DNA of 64,000 bases. Source: Closterium sp. Naga37s-1 (Eukaryota > Streptophyta > Zygnematophyceae > Desmidiales > Closteriaceae). Positions 47,901-51,316 of this stretch are shown one piece after another. The position numbers and the translations under genes are program-made. The number at the start of each line of letters is the position of its first letter. Position 1 is the first letter of the stretch. The DNA lies in the NCBI GenBank assembly GCA_947471745.1, contig CANJKZ010000517.1, forward strand, positions 1 to 64,000, read 5' to 3'. Under the pieces are notes generated by a model, which saw only the letters and a list, made by a program, of their open reading frames with translations, was not told the origin of the DNA and made no database searches.

Positions 47901-50665
47901 GGGAAATAGGGATGGGAGGAATGTCGTGGTTGCATGCTGTTTGCTTGGGCATGCAGAGTTCGAGGACCTCACATGGGAGGAAGGCGAGATCGAGGTGAGC
48001 AGTGAAGGAAAGGGAGGGACTGGTGAAAGGGTGTGGGGAAAGGTGGGAAATAGGGATGGGAGGAATGTCGTGGTTGCATGCTGTTTGCTTGGGCATGCAG
48101 AGTTTGAGGACCTCACATGGGAGGAAGGCGAGATCGAGGTGAGCAGTAAAGGAAAGGGAGGGACTGGTGAAAGGGTGTGGGGAAAGGGGGGAAATAGGGA
48201 TGGGAGGAATGTCGCGGTTGCATGCTGTTTGCTTGGGCATGCAGAGTTTGAGGACCTCACATGGGAGGAAGGCGAGATCGAGGTGAGCAGTAAAGGAAAG
48301 GGAGGGACTGGTGAAAGGGTGTGGGGAAAGGTGGGAAATAGGGATGGGAGGAATGTCGTGGTTGCATGCTGTTTGCTTGGGCATGCAGAGTTTGAGGACC
48401 TCACATGGGAGGAAGGCGAGATCGAGGTGAGCAGTAAAGGAAAGGGAGGGACTGGTGAAAGGGTGTGGGGAAAGGGGGGAAATAGGGATGGGAGGAATGT
48501 CGCGGTTGCATGCTGTTTGCTTGGGCATGCAGAGTTTGAGGACCTCACATGGGAGGAAGGCGAGATCGAGGTGAGCAGTAAAGGAAAGGGAGGGACTGGT
48601 GAAAGGGTGTGGGGAAAGGGGGGAAATAGGGATGGGAGGAATGTCGTGGTTGCATGCTGTTTGCTTGGGCATGCAGAGTTTGAGGACCTCACATGGGAGG
48701 AAGGCGAGATCGAGGTGAGCAGTAAAGGAAAGGGAGGGACTGGTGAAAGGGTGTGGGGAAAGGGGGGAAATAGGGATGGGAGGAATGTCGTGGTTGCATG
48801 CTGTTTGCTTGGGCATGCAGAGTTTGAGGACCTCACATGGGAGGAAGGCGAGATCGAGGTGAGCAGTAAAGGAAAGGGAGGGACTGGTGAAAGGGTGTGG
48901 GGAAAGGGGGGAAATAGGGATGGGAGGAATGTCGTGGTTGCATGCTGTTTGCTTGGGCATGCAGAGTTTGAGGACCTCACATGGGAGGAAGGCGAGATCG
49001 AGGTGAGCAGTAAAGGAAAGGGAGGGACTGGTGAAAGGGTGTGGGGAAAGGGGGGAAATAGGGATGGGAGGAATGTCGTGGTTGCATGCTGTTTGCTTGG
49101 GCATGCAGAGTTTGAGGACCTCACATGGGAGGAAGGCAAGATCGAGGTGAGCAGTGAAGGAAAGGGAGGGAGGCGGGTGGGGGAGGGGGGTTTCTTGGTG
49201 GCTTGGGCATGTCATGTCATGCCATGCCATCCCATGCCATCCTGCCTCTAGACCATGTGTCTTTGGGTGACTACGCCTCTTTGCAACTACTGCCACCATT
49301 GCATAGCATGGACTGAATGGCATGTCATGGCTGATGCCACTGCACTGCACTGCTCATCCATGAACCTCGTCATTCCTTCAGTCCTTTTAAGGCGCCTCAA
49401 GAGTTGTCTCATTGCCCGCAGCAATCCTTCCCTGCCCAGCTCATGCGCAGCAAATGCACTGCTCATCCATGAACCTCCTCATTCCATCAATACTTTTAAG
49501 GCACCTCAAGAGTTGTCTCATTACCCGCAGCTAAAGTACTGCACATCCATGAACCTCTCCCAGCTTTCAACCCTTCCCTGACTTTCAAGTATCCCGCAGC
49601 ATGTGCCTCACTCCCTCTCTCCTCCTCTACGCGCCCCTCCTCCGTTCCCCATCTCTTCTCTTGCCTGTGCTATCTTCCCACCAGACGTTCACACCTCGCC
49701 TCCTACGCCGCGGCTCATCTGCTGCCCCCCAGTCGCCCGCGCAGCACCTTCAGCAGCAGCAGATGGAAGTGCAGTTGCGGGAGATGGGCGCTCGCTTTGA
49801 TCACCAGCAAGAGCATGAGCAGCACCATCAGCAGCAAGGCAGTCAACAGTTGCCAAACGTGCGAGGGAAGAACGTGCGGGGAAGTGTGAGGAGAAGAGGG
49901 TCGGATCCACAGCAGATAATGGAGAGAGTGGACGAGATAGGCAGTGACCAAGTTACTCGCAGTGATCTTGCTGCTTATGAAGATGAGCATCGGCAAAGCT
50001 ACAACGACCATCACCGGCAACAACAACAACAGCAACAACAGCAGCAGCAACAACAGCAGCAACAGCAGCAGCGGCAGCAAGATTCTCAGCAGAATCGGCA
50101 GGGTCAAGAGGAGCAGGAGGTGGAGATTGAGGAGATTTTGATAGACTGTCCTCCTGTTGGGGGAATTACTGGGGAAGCAGCAGGTGGAGCAGCAGGATTA
50201 GCAGGAACAGCAGCGGCGTCACCAGTGTTGACAGGAGTGCATTCAGGGCATTCAAACAGGGAGCAGCAGCGAGGCGGGGCGAGTAGCTTGCACTCACCTG
50301 CAAGTGCAGTGACAGATAGAAGGGACGATGCTCCCCTGGTTGACTTAGACTTATCATCAGACTTCAATTCTGCTGCTGCTAGTGGTCCTGCTGGTCCTGC
50401 TGCTTCTCCTGCAGCAGTAGCTACTGCTGCAGCTATTGCCGGTGTTGGCAGCGGTGGTGCTGGCAACCCGGGCAGCAGTGGCGTAGCAAGTGCTGGGTGG
50501 TTGGCGCAGGGAGGAGCCAGCAATGTTCATGCTAGCAGCAGCCCTCATGCAAGTGCACCAGCAGGGCAAGGGCAATGGCAAGGACAAGCAGGCACCGGTA
50601 ATAGTGCCACCAGTGGTGTGGACCGTTTGAGTGGCGATGAGGAGGCTTCATCATTGCTGCTCTAG
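1048..50665 (+). CDS. CLC-d: CLC-d-type chloride/proton antiporter (21 exons, whole gene)
   Basis: Joining the 21 exons listed separately gives an uninterrupted frame of about 1100 residues from ATG 1048; every junction is GT-AG with matching phase. The order of segments follows plant CLC-d throughout. Visible motifs: GSGIPE at residues 144-149 (Ser in the filter, as in chloride rather than nitrate CLCs), GKEGP at 186-190 with gating glutamate E188, the LFALEE pair at 254-255 (proton glutamate), GQFVPG at 469-474, and two C-terminal CBS domains in about 548-760. Family knowledge: CLC-d is an anion/H+ exchanger of the trans-Golgi network and helps luminal acidification. Oddities: a C-terminal Gln/Ala-rich extension (Arabidopsis CLC-d is about 790 residues), and partial duplicates beside exons 3, 7, 11, 14, 16, 18 and 20. 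Introns 6, 15 and 20 are unusually long (5.8, 6.5 and 23.4 kb). The start codon is the least certain part. Confidence 0.9.
1577..1780. repeat. Palindrome-tagged direct repeat in CLC-d intron 1
   Basis: A 76-bp segment (1577-1652) is repeated at 1701-1780 with one 4-bp insertion. Between the copies (1653-1700) lie three TTTTGAGGCGCCTC-type units that close with GAGGTGCCTCAAAA, making a palindromic insert. Confidence 0.85.
1973..2045 (+). CDS. CLC-d: CLC-d exon 2
   Basis: Acceptor GGCAG|GCAAGG, donor ATAG|GTACGA, ends in phase 1. Encodes [20 protein letters not shown] and CLGIG, the start of the first membrane helix. Confidence 0.88.
2409..2480 (+). pseudogene. Decayed copy of the start of CLC-d exon 3
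   Basis: Repeats the intron end and first ~60 nt of exon 3 with an intact CACAG acceptor. It carries an in-frame TAG (2465-2467) where the real exon has AAG, then diverges. Use of this acceptor would truncate the protein. Confidence 0.8.
2526..2650. repeat. CCCTG pentanucleotide microsatellite
   Basis: Run of CCCTG/CCCCG/CCCAC pentamers between the decoy and real copies of exon 3, ending about 20 bp before the real acceptor. Confidence 0.9.
2674..2895 (+). CDS. CLC-d: CLC-d exon 3 (selectivity-filter exon)
   Basis: Acceptor CACAG|CAACGG, donor AACG|GTAGGT; 222 nt, phase 1 to phase 1. Encodes two membrane helices and the filter [16 protein letters not shown]. The donor-side 152 nt recur three more times downstream, so four equivalent donors exist; the last (3828) could be the one used if splicing skips between copies. 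Confidence 0.88.
2744..3847 (+). repeat. 311-bp tandem duplication of exon 3 end plus intron start (4 copies)
   Basis: Copies start at 2744, 3055, 3366 and 3677. Each holds the last 152 nt of exon 3, the GTAGGT donor and about 159 nt of intron; the fourth is cut short near 3847. Differences are few: FVVYL in copy 1 against FMVYL in the others, and ATCGTCACC in copy 4. A degenerate fifth scrap (AAGGGGTGCTTGAACGGTAG) lies at about 3936-3957. 311 is not a multiple of three and each intron part has stops, so the copies cannot be read through. Confidence 0.92.
4272..4300. repeat. Poly-C tract in intron 3
   Basis: 29 consecutive C, about 65 bp before the exon 4 acceptor. Such tracts are prone to sequencing length error. 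Confidence 0.9.
4365..4411 (+). CDS. CLC-d: CLC-d exon 4
   Basis: Acceptor GTGCAG|GCATTG, donor AAG|GTCTGC. Encodes [16 protein letters not shown], matching the CLC-d segment directly after the filter; phase 1 to 0. Confidence 0.9.
4440..4538. repeat. CCCA tetranucleotide repeat in intron 4
   Basis: CCCA runs broken by CGTTCCCC and CTCACCCTTT, 30 bp past the exon 4 donor. Confidence 0.85.
5205..5303 (+). CDS. CLC-d: CLC-d exon 5 (gating-glutamate exon)
   Basis: Acceptor TTGCAG|ATGCTG, donor CAG|GTCAGT. Encodes 33 residues including [21 protein letters not shown] carries the gating glutamate. Confidence 0.93.
5781..5881. repeat. Diverged direct repeat around an AGGCGACTTAAAAGTC palindrome remnant (intron 5)
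   Basis: A pyrimidine-rich segment (5781-5823, TCACTTTCCACTTCTGCACC...) is echoed at 5845-5881, with TTTTTTTAGGCGACTTAAAA between. It has the same layout as the intron 1 site but is more decayed. A half-preserved palindrome TTGAGGCACCTCAAAAG also lies at 5533-5549. Confidence 0.55.
6134..6208 (+). CDS. CLC-d: CLC-d exon 6
   Basis: Acceptor CTCAG|GGCGGC, donor ATG|GTGGGT. Encodes 25 residues: [16 protein letters not shown] then RNDRDRRDM, the cytosolic loop with the conserved DRRD. Confidence 0.92.
6304..6360. repeat. GT microsatellite in intron 6
   Basis: GT dinucleotide run interrupted by GCACGCGTGC. Confidence 0.9.
6447..6499. repeat. (CT)n at the 3' flank of the retrotransposon
   Basis: Pure CT run that directly adjoins the 3' end of the antisense retroelement. 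A second (CT)n lies at its other end (11957-11987). Confidence 0.9.
6616..8392 (-). pseudogene. LINE ORF2, C-terminal part: RT motifs B-C, Cys/His cluster, RLE-like tail
   Basis: Starts (in element order) with [20 protein letters not shown], then YADDITMIG (near 8245-8265), thumb-like sequence, a CECG...HLLRC cluster (near 7220-7280) and [19 protein letters not shown] (near 7015-7090). It ends at a TAG at 6616-6618. The 5' part is cut off by the minisatellite, so no complete polymerase can be made from this copy. Confidence 0.8.
8392..9272. repeat. 13-bp minisatellite inside the reverse transcriptase ORF
   Basis: About 67 tandem copies of GGAATTGAAGCAT. A GCGT variant alternates with the GCAT form between about 8955 and 9210. 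All three minus frames stay open across it (each reads [13 protein letters not shown]). It sits between RT motifs A and B, where relatives have only a short loop. Confidence 0.95.
9296..9964 (-). pseudogene. LINE ORF2, N-terminal part: RT fingers and motif A
   Basis: 222 codons from ATG 9964, including [39 protein letters not shown] and [14 protein letters not shown]. It stops at TGA just after TRSFYA, before the minisatellite. The start overlaps the end of ORF1 by 35 nt in another frame, a layout common in LINEs. Confidence 0.78.
9930..11867 (-). CDS. LINE ORF1 candidate, 645 codons, low complexity
   Basis: Open from an ATG at 11867 to a TGA at 9930-9932. Rich in Gly, Ala, Arg, Gln and Pro with no domain I recognise. 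Its place directly upstream of ORF2, with a 35-nt overlap, is the main support. A 433-codon ORF on the opposite strand (10532-11833) overlaps it, and I cannot be sure which is translated. Confidence 0.45.
   Translation of the reverse strand: MEKDYTRQRGAPTCGPPPETRAFRAWSATSGGPLTRRRLEHLRVCLQPALQCASDPGPREPAGWPRLHPGRALPAVAPRGIGSHPPPPSTLLAVSQQMCSGGISASTHESTGEHAPVPLGTPTVSTADAGSPWNMNTPPPQGEDEGHDTDPLLGLRQRQQNPGEQAAAGQSAAGTPHGWLPRQWREENEERLAERSDRLSPPATHGEQLRARPEASPGRAQSPTQTGDPRPRVRGPRDCHAAHDYSTTSGLEIGAVTCCAGGAQGIAHDAMENGAAGASPAIRAENGEQESDALRIGARVNDSEANGEMGSGDLAIDAQGNGCGSPDDEGSDARGDLHAAPRSVRHEAQASDDAENAPGAAPPRRQNAQRTPRGLPLSEANQRRAAREDGAGPQIGAGFGPQQREDEQERSPPGVAEAQVHSPRYTRGRGRTEAPSAQAQGAIPTQGEPTTPTLPTQQAALAAGTPQSGRGSARGRGSRRGARGGQRSAVQAARGRGRQPPSPIWLGEPAERITRQSFARRGARGGAPAQAGRNVDIIREARDEDYIPSDLRQPDNPDSPRAESGEEVAQQQERGTNRRQQRRAQPPPDQALSASQLASREDLFQIAMTWDLTLLTSITHQPPNVPAVHRIPGVNAPGQTTSTPT
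10532..11833 (+). CDS. RS-rich ORF antisense to LINE ORF1 (433 codons, hypothetical)
   Basis: Codons 70-210 hold a dense Arg/Ser domain with repeats such as [14 protein letters not shown], followed by an RG-rich stretch. The last ~130 residues look like a folded helical protein ([35 protein letters not shown]) and end in [17 protein letters not shown]. The hydrophobic periodicity is more protein-like than in the opposite ORF1. It may be an element-encoded nucleic-acid-binding protein or a shadow of ORF1. Confidence 0.35.
   Translation: MLELRLVLARMALLSAHDRECTAESAPVLPPRPAVSVLARPPAAADQIRRRFEDQRRPPGPRVADSPPRVATRAESAVRSGALAEPHRGRSPRRRTPEPRDERCEGRREDRRERRSPRRQGSRSRSPGRRSPSHRSPSRHSPRCHSPARRSSGRRSPARRSPRESPVKRRRRHSPSRRERSPALRPRSTSRPQSPARSWSNSRGRRGSRGGRGRGGGGRQSASDFARALERLPDVLATALRESQAATACRSVPPDAPRSLPAIVEVANRAVSPQRSVQQPPVLPGFVGAGGGPARGPYRDPRPRLEEAEYSCSTATLRQLWILSECLEALARVLRSTRASMPISRPSTFAEKPQAACLGAADEILSLLAPLQAAPSPGADAANLLARAALDLRHIAGPVEGTPGDALTACVSVVRHLWQTTRGMLSFLGADRM
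11957..11987. repeat. (CT)n at the 5' flank of the retrotransposon
   Basis: Pure TC run, 43 bp before the exon 7 acceptor. With the run at 6447-6499 it brackets the element. Confidence 0.9.
12031..12119 (+). CDS. CLC-d: CLC-d exon 7 (proton-glutamate exon)
   Basis: Acceptor CCCAG|GTCACG, donor CCTG|GTGAGT, ends in phase 2. Encodes [19 protein letters not shown] then [11 protein letters not shown]. Confidence 0.93.
12072..12201 (+). repeat. Palindrome-tagged duplication of exon 7 end and donor
   Basis: Exon 7 from AGCACCAGTAGG to its donor (12072-12124) is repeated at 12153-12201 with a 6-nt deletion. The copies are separated by TTTTGAG then TTTTGAGTCGACTCAAAA at 12125-12152. A second, decoy donor results. 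Confidence 0.92.
12565..12600. repeat. CCTC tetranucleotide repeat before exon 8
   Basis: TCCC repeats forming part of the pyrimidine tract upstream of the exon 8 acceptor. Confidence 0.75.
12633..12773 (+). CDS. CLC-d: CLC-d exon 8
   Basis: Acceptor ACCAG|GTGGCG, donor ATGG|GTGCGT, phase 2 to 2. Encodes [19 protein letters not shown] and [10 protein letters not shown]. Confidence 0.9.
12777..12856. repeat. TGTGC pentanucleotide repeat in intron 8
   Basis: TGCTG/TGTGC pentamers begin within a few bases of the exon 8 donor. Confidence 0.85.
13077..13147 (+). CDS. CLC-d: CLC-d exon 9
   Basis: Acceptor TTGCAG|GGGAGC, donor CTAG|GTATGT. Encodes [20 protein letters not shown] and GLL; ends in phase 1. 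Confidence 0.9.
13446..13525 (+). CDS. CLC-d: CLC-d exon 10
   Basis: Acceptor TCCAG|GGGCGC, donor AAG|GTCCGT. Encodes [20 protein letters not shown] then KRGDRVK, a near match to CLC-d; ends in phase 0. Confidence 0.93.
13532..13655. repeat. CCCACAACC and CTCCC repeats in intron 10
   Basis: Nonamer CCCACAACC/CTCCACAACC repeats, then CCCTC repeats. An imperfect palindrome remnant TCTTTTGAGTTGACTGAAA follows at 13662-13680. Confidence 0.8.
13751..13810 (+). pseudogene. Partial copy of the start of CLC-d exon 11 with its acceptor
   Basis: Copies the CTCTCAG acceptor and the first ~55 nt of exon 11 ([20 protein letters not shown]), 137 bp upstream of the real exon, then diverges. No usable donor follows nearby. 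Confidence 0.88.
13888..14037 (+). CDS. CLC-d: CLC-d exon 11
   Basis: Acceptor CTCAG|ATCATA, donor CAG|GTGAGG; 50 codons. Holds [20 protein letters not shown] and the Cys-rich luminal loop CRACPDP...[15 protein letters not shown]. Confidence 0.93.
14366..14709. mobile_element. Foldback inverted-repeat element in intron 11
   Basis: Two arms of about 150 bp form an imperfect inverted repeat around a centre near 14530. The left arm begins GCAGAGGCGGTTATTTTCAG; the right arm ends CTGAAAAAAACCGCC. Conserved inner blocks include GGCGTGTACACTGTGGGGG. The arms have many substitutions, so it is old. No ORF is seen; probably a non-autonomous foldback/MITE element. Confidence 0.8.
14907..14966 (+). CDS. 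CLC-d: CLC-d exon 12
   Basis: Acceptor CGCAG|TTCAAC, donor CAG|GTGTGC; 20 codons [20 protein letters not shown], nearly identical to land-plant CLC-d. Confidence 0.94.
15316..15390 (+). CDS. CLC-d: CLC-d exon 13
   Basis: Acceptor CACAG|GACGAC, donor [29 protein letters not shown] then LISFL. Confidence 0.93.
15832..15983 (+). CDS. CLC-d: CLC-d exon 14 (GxFxPG exon)
   Basis: Acceptor TACAG|CTCATC, donor GCAC|GTGAGT, ends in phase 2. Encodes [20 protein letters not shown], the third anion-binding motif. Confidence 0.94.
16060..16123 (+). pseudogene. Copy of the last 64 nt of CLC-d exon 14 with its donor
   Basis: ATGGCCGGCTGGTGGGCATG onward repeats 15920-15983 with three changes, 140 bp downstream, and keeps GCAC|GTGAGT. 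It creates a second usable donor. Confidence 0.9.
16597..16732 (+). CDS. CLC-d: CLC-d exon 15
   Basis: Acceptor CGCAG|GTATGC, donor AAG|GTGCCT. Encodes [20 protein letters not shown] and [17 protein letters not shown], the final membrane helices. Confidence 0.95.
16735..22828. repeat. 22-bp minisatellite array (about 277 copies) at the 5' end of intron 15
   Basis: Tandem units beginning CCTTCCACCTACTGCTG and ending CTCAA. The array starts two bases after the intron's GT. Imperfect units cluster in the first ~450 bp (16860-17300); only about five single-base indels occur in the other 5.5 kb. The unit has neither GT nor AG on the sense strand. All three plus frames read through it, so very long ORFs are artefacts. 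Confidence 0.97.
23097..23146 (+). pseudogene. Partial copy of the start of CLC-d exon 16
   Basis: CACCAAGCAGTGGGCGACGGG onward matches the acceptor and first ~45 nt of exon 16, about 120 bp upstream, then breaks off. Confidence 0.85.
23220..23482 (+). CDS. CLC-d: CLC-d exon 16 (first CBS domain)
   Basis: Acceptor ACCAG|GCGGTG, donor GCAG|GTGCGT, ends in phase 2. Encodes [20 protein letters not shown] and [16 protein letters not shown], the linker and CBS1. Confidence 0.93.
23655..23732 (+). CDS. CLC-d: CLC-d exon 17
   Basis: Acceptor CGCAG|CCAGCT, donor CCAG|GTAACC. Encodes [20 protein letters not shown] then MHPLQT; phase 2 to 2. Confidence 0.9.
23985..24162 (+). CDS. CLC-d: CLC-d exon 18
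   Basis: Acceptor ATCAG|CTCCCT, donor AAG|GTCAGT. Encodes [20 protein letters not shown] and [20 protein letters not shown], the inter-CBS linker and start of CBS2; ends in phase 0. Confidence 0.93.
24107..24450 (+). repeat. 135-bp tandem duplication of exon 18 end plus intron start (3 copies)
   Basis: Copies begin at 24107, 24242 and 24377; each repeats [10 protein letters not shown](D/N)ENMSLTK with the AAG|GTCAGT donor. The intron part holds CTTTTGAGCCGCTTCAA, a decayed form of the window-wide palindrome. 135 is 45 codons and the frame stays open across all three, so retention would insert in-frame repeats. Confidence 0.92.
24947..25122. mobile_element. Foldback inverted-repeat element in intron 18
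   Basis: Starts TGTCAATGACGG and ends CGTGATTGACA, with imperfect arms of about 85 bp and a perfect centre CCACTGGTGG/TGCCACCAGTGG near 25030. No ORF; probably a small foldback/MITE. Confidence 0.65.
25195..25440 (+). repeat. 87-bp tandem repeat (2.5 copies) in intron 18
   Basis: Copies begin at 25195, 25282 and 25369. The unit reads in frame as NSTTS(T/A)TSCESDS and [15 protein letters not shown]. Plant CLC-d proteins have nothing between exon 18 and 19 sequence, so I treat it as intronic. Confidence 0.85.
25689..25790 (+). CDS. CLC-d: CLC-d exon 19 (second CBS domain)
   Basis: Acceptor GCCAG|GTGCAC, donor GAG|GTCTGT; 34 codons [20 protein letters not shown] then [14 protein letters not shown]. 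Confidence 0.95.
26191..26250 (+). CDS. CLC-d: CLC-d exon 20 (parent of the 144-bp array)
   Basis: Acceptor CACAG|ATTCTG, donor GAG|GTGAGC; 20 acidic codons [20 protein letters not shown], phase 0. From GCATGCAG (26203) onward its sequence is the first exon-like block of the downstream array, and the frame stays open through the whole array. Confidence 0.85.
26203..49170 (+). repeat. 144-bp exon/intron tandem array, 159 periods (23 kb)
   Basis: GATCGAG|GTGAGC recurs every 144 bp from 26250 to 49146, exactly 159 periods, so there is no net indel. Each unit has the end of exon 20 (TTTGAGGACCTCACATGGG...), the GTGAGC donor, a G-rich spacer, and a GCATGCAG acceptor-like site inside a 7-bp inverted repeat (TGCATGC...GCATGCA). 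Variation is limited to a few positions: SSK/SSE, NVA/NVV, GRN/GSN, EIEV/EIEM and TTT/TTC. The plus frame in phase with exon 20 and two minus frames are stop-free (48 codons per unit). Best read as one intron (26251-49684), although alternative splicing or retention is possible. Confidence 0.97.
49346..49560. repeat. Palindrome-containing tandem repeat near the end of intron 20
   Basis: GCACTGCTCATCCATGAACC begins copies at 49346 and 49456, with a shorter third near 49540. Each of the first two is followed by TTTTAAGG(CG/CA)CCTCAAGAG (49384-49402; 49493-49512). Confidence 0.85.
49685..50665 (+). CDS. CLC-d: CLC-d exon 21 (terminal, Gln/Ala-rich tail)
   Basis: Acceptor ACCAG|ACGTTC, phase 0, TAG at 50663-50665. 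It gives 326 residues: [17 protein letters not shown], a His/Gln-rich stretch, a polyglutamine run (CAG/CAA, about 50018-50090), an acidic [13 protein letters not shown] segment, an Ala/Gly-rich region, and the end [10 protein letters not shown]. The acidic dileucine-like end could be a sorting signal (inference). The link to exon 20 rests on splice phase and lack of any other gene start. Confidence 0.75.
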   Translation, partial: TFTPRLLRRGSSAAPQSPAQHLQQQQMEVQLREMGARFDHQQEHEQHHQQQGSQQLPNVRGKNVRGSVRRRGSDPQQIMERVDEIGSDQVTRSDLAAYEDEHRQSYNDHHRQQQQQQQQQQQQQQQQQQRQQDSQQNRQGQEEQEVEIEEILIDCPPVGGITGEAAGGAAGLAGTAAASPVLTGVHSGHSNREQQRGGASSLHSPASAVTDRRDDAPLVDLDLSSDFNSAAASGPAGPAASPAAVATAAAIAGVGSGGAGNPGSSGVASAGWLAQGGASNVHASSSPHASAPAGQGQWQGQAGTGNSATSGVDRLSGDEEASSLLL

Positions 50666-51164
50666 TGGTGCTTCCTTTAGTGCCCGCGTTGGTTATAGGT
50701 AATGATAGCTGCCTCGTGTCTCTGTCACCACCTATGTCATCATGGCTATTGCTTTGCACACCATAAAACTACGGTACGGTAGTTGAAGGGCGGTTGTTGC
50801 AAGCATGGCCTCCCTCCTAGTTCCCAGGCCATGCTGCTGAGTTCAAATGGTGCTTTTCATAGTGCAGACTTTGTCCTCTAGCCGTATATCACACACATGT
50901 TTCTATACTATACCAGTTGGATTGCGTAACTACCGTACTTTCCAGGTATGTCTCTGTACCGGCAAGAATGAAACCGTTTGAACATCACACCATTCTATAG
51001 CTCACCACAGCATGACATGCCACAGCAGCCAATAAATCAGGCCTTCAGCCGTCAGGGGAGGGTGGATGCGGTTAAAAGGTGAGGCGGTCACAACTGGGGG
51101 TGATCCTTGAGTCGACTCACTAATCCCTTCTACAGTATCCTACCTCACTCTGATCCAACCTAGC
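50666..51164. other. Convergent 3' region between CLC-d and the methyltransferase
   Basis: No gene seen. An AATAAA lies at 51031-51036 on the plus strand and could serve CLC-d polyadenylation. A palindrome remnant CTTGAGTCGACTCAC is at 51106-51120. Confidence 0.5.
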
Positions 51165-51316
51165 CTAGCTATCAGGCTCCCAGCCGCCAAGGGATTGGGG
51201 CGGCGGGTAGGAGGTGAAGAGGCGGAAGTCGTTGCCGAGCTTGTTGCGGTGCTCTGGACGGAACACAGCCGGGCGCAGCTGCAGCAGACGTTTTGCTGCC
51301 TCCGCCTGCACTGCAC
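51165..51316 (-). CDS. EEF1AKMT1: EEF1AKMT1-like exon 4
   Basis: Minus acceptor CCCCAG|GTGCAG, phase 1. Encodes GAVQAEAAKRLLQLRPAVFR and NKLGNDFRLFTSY, stop TAG at 51165-51167. Confidence 0.9.

Noticed and set aside
26203-49170. CRISPR-like or satellite-with-spacers array
   Set aside because: Units are uniform head-to-tail repeats with no unique spacers, inside an intron of a plant-type gene; no cas genes.
25977-49350. Two giant minus-strand open frames (over 7700 codons each) and one plus-strand frame of 7666 codons
   Set aside because: They arise because a stop-free 144-bp unit (48 codons) is repeated; minus-strand frames are antisense to CLC-d and match no family. Only the plus frame is discussed, as possible intron retention.
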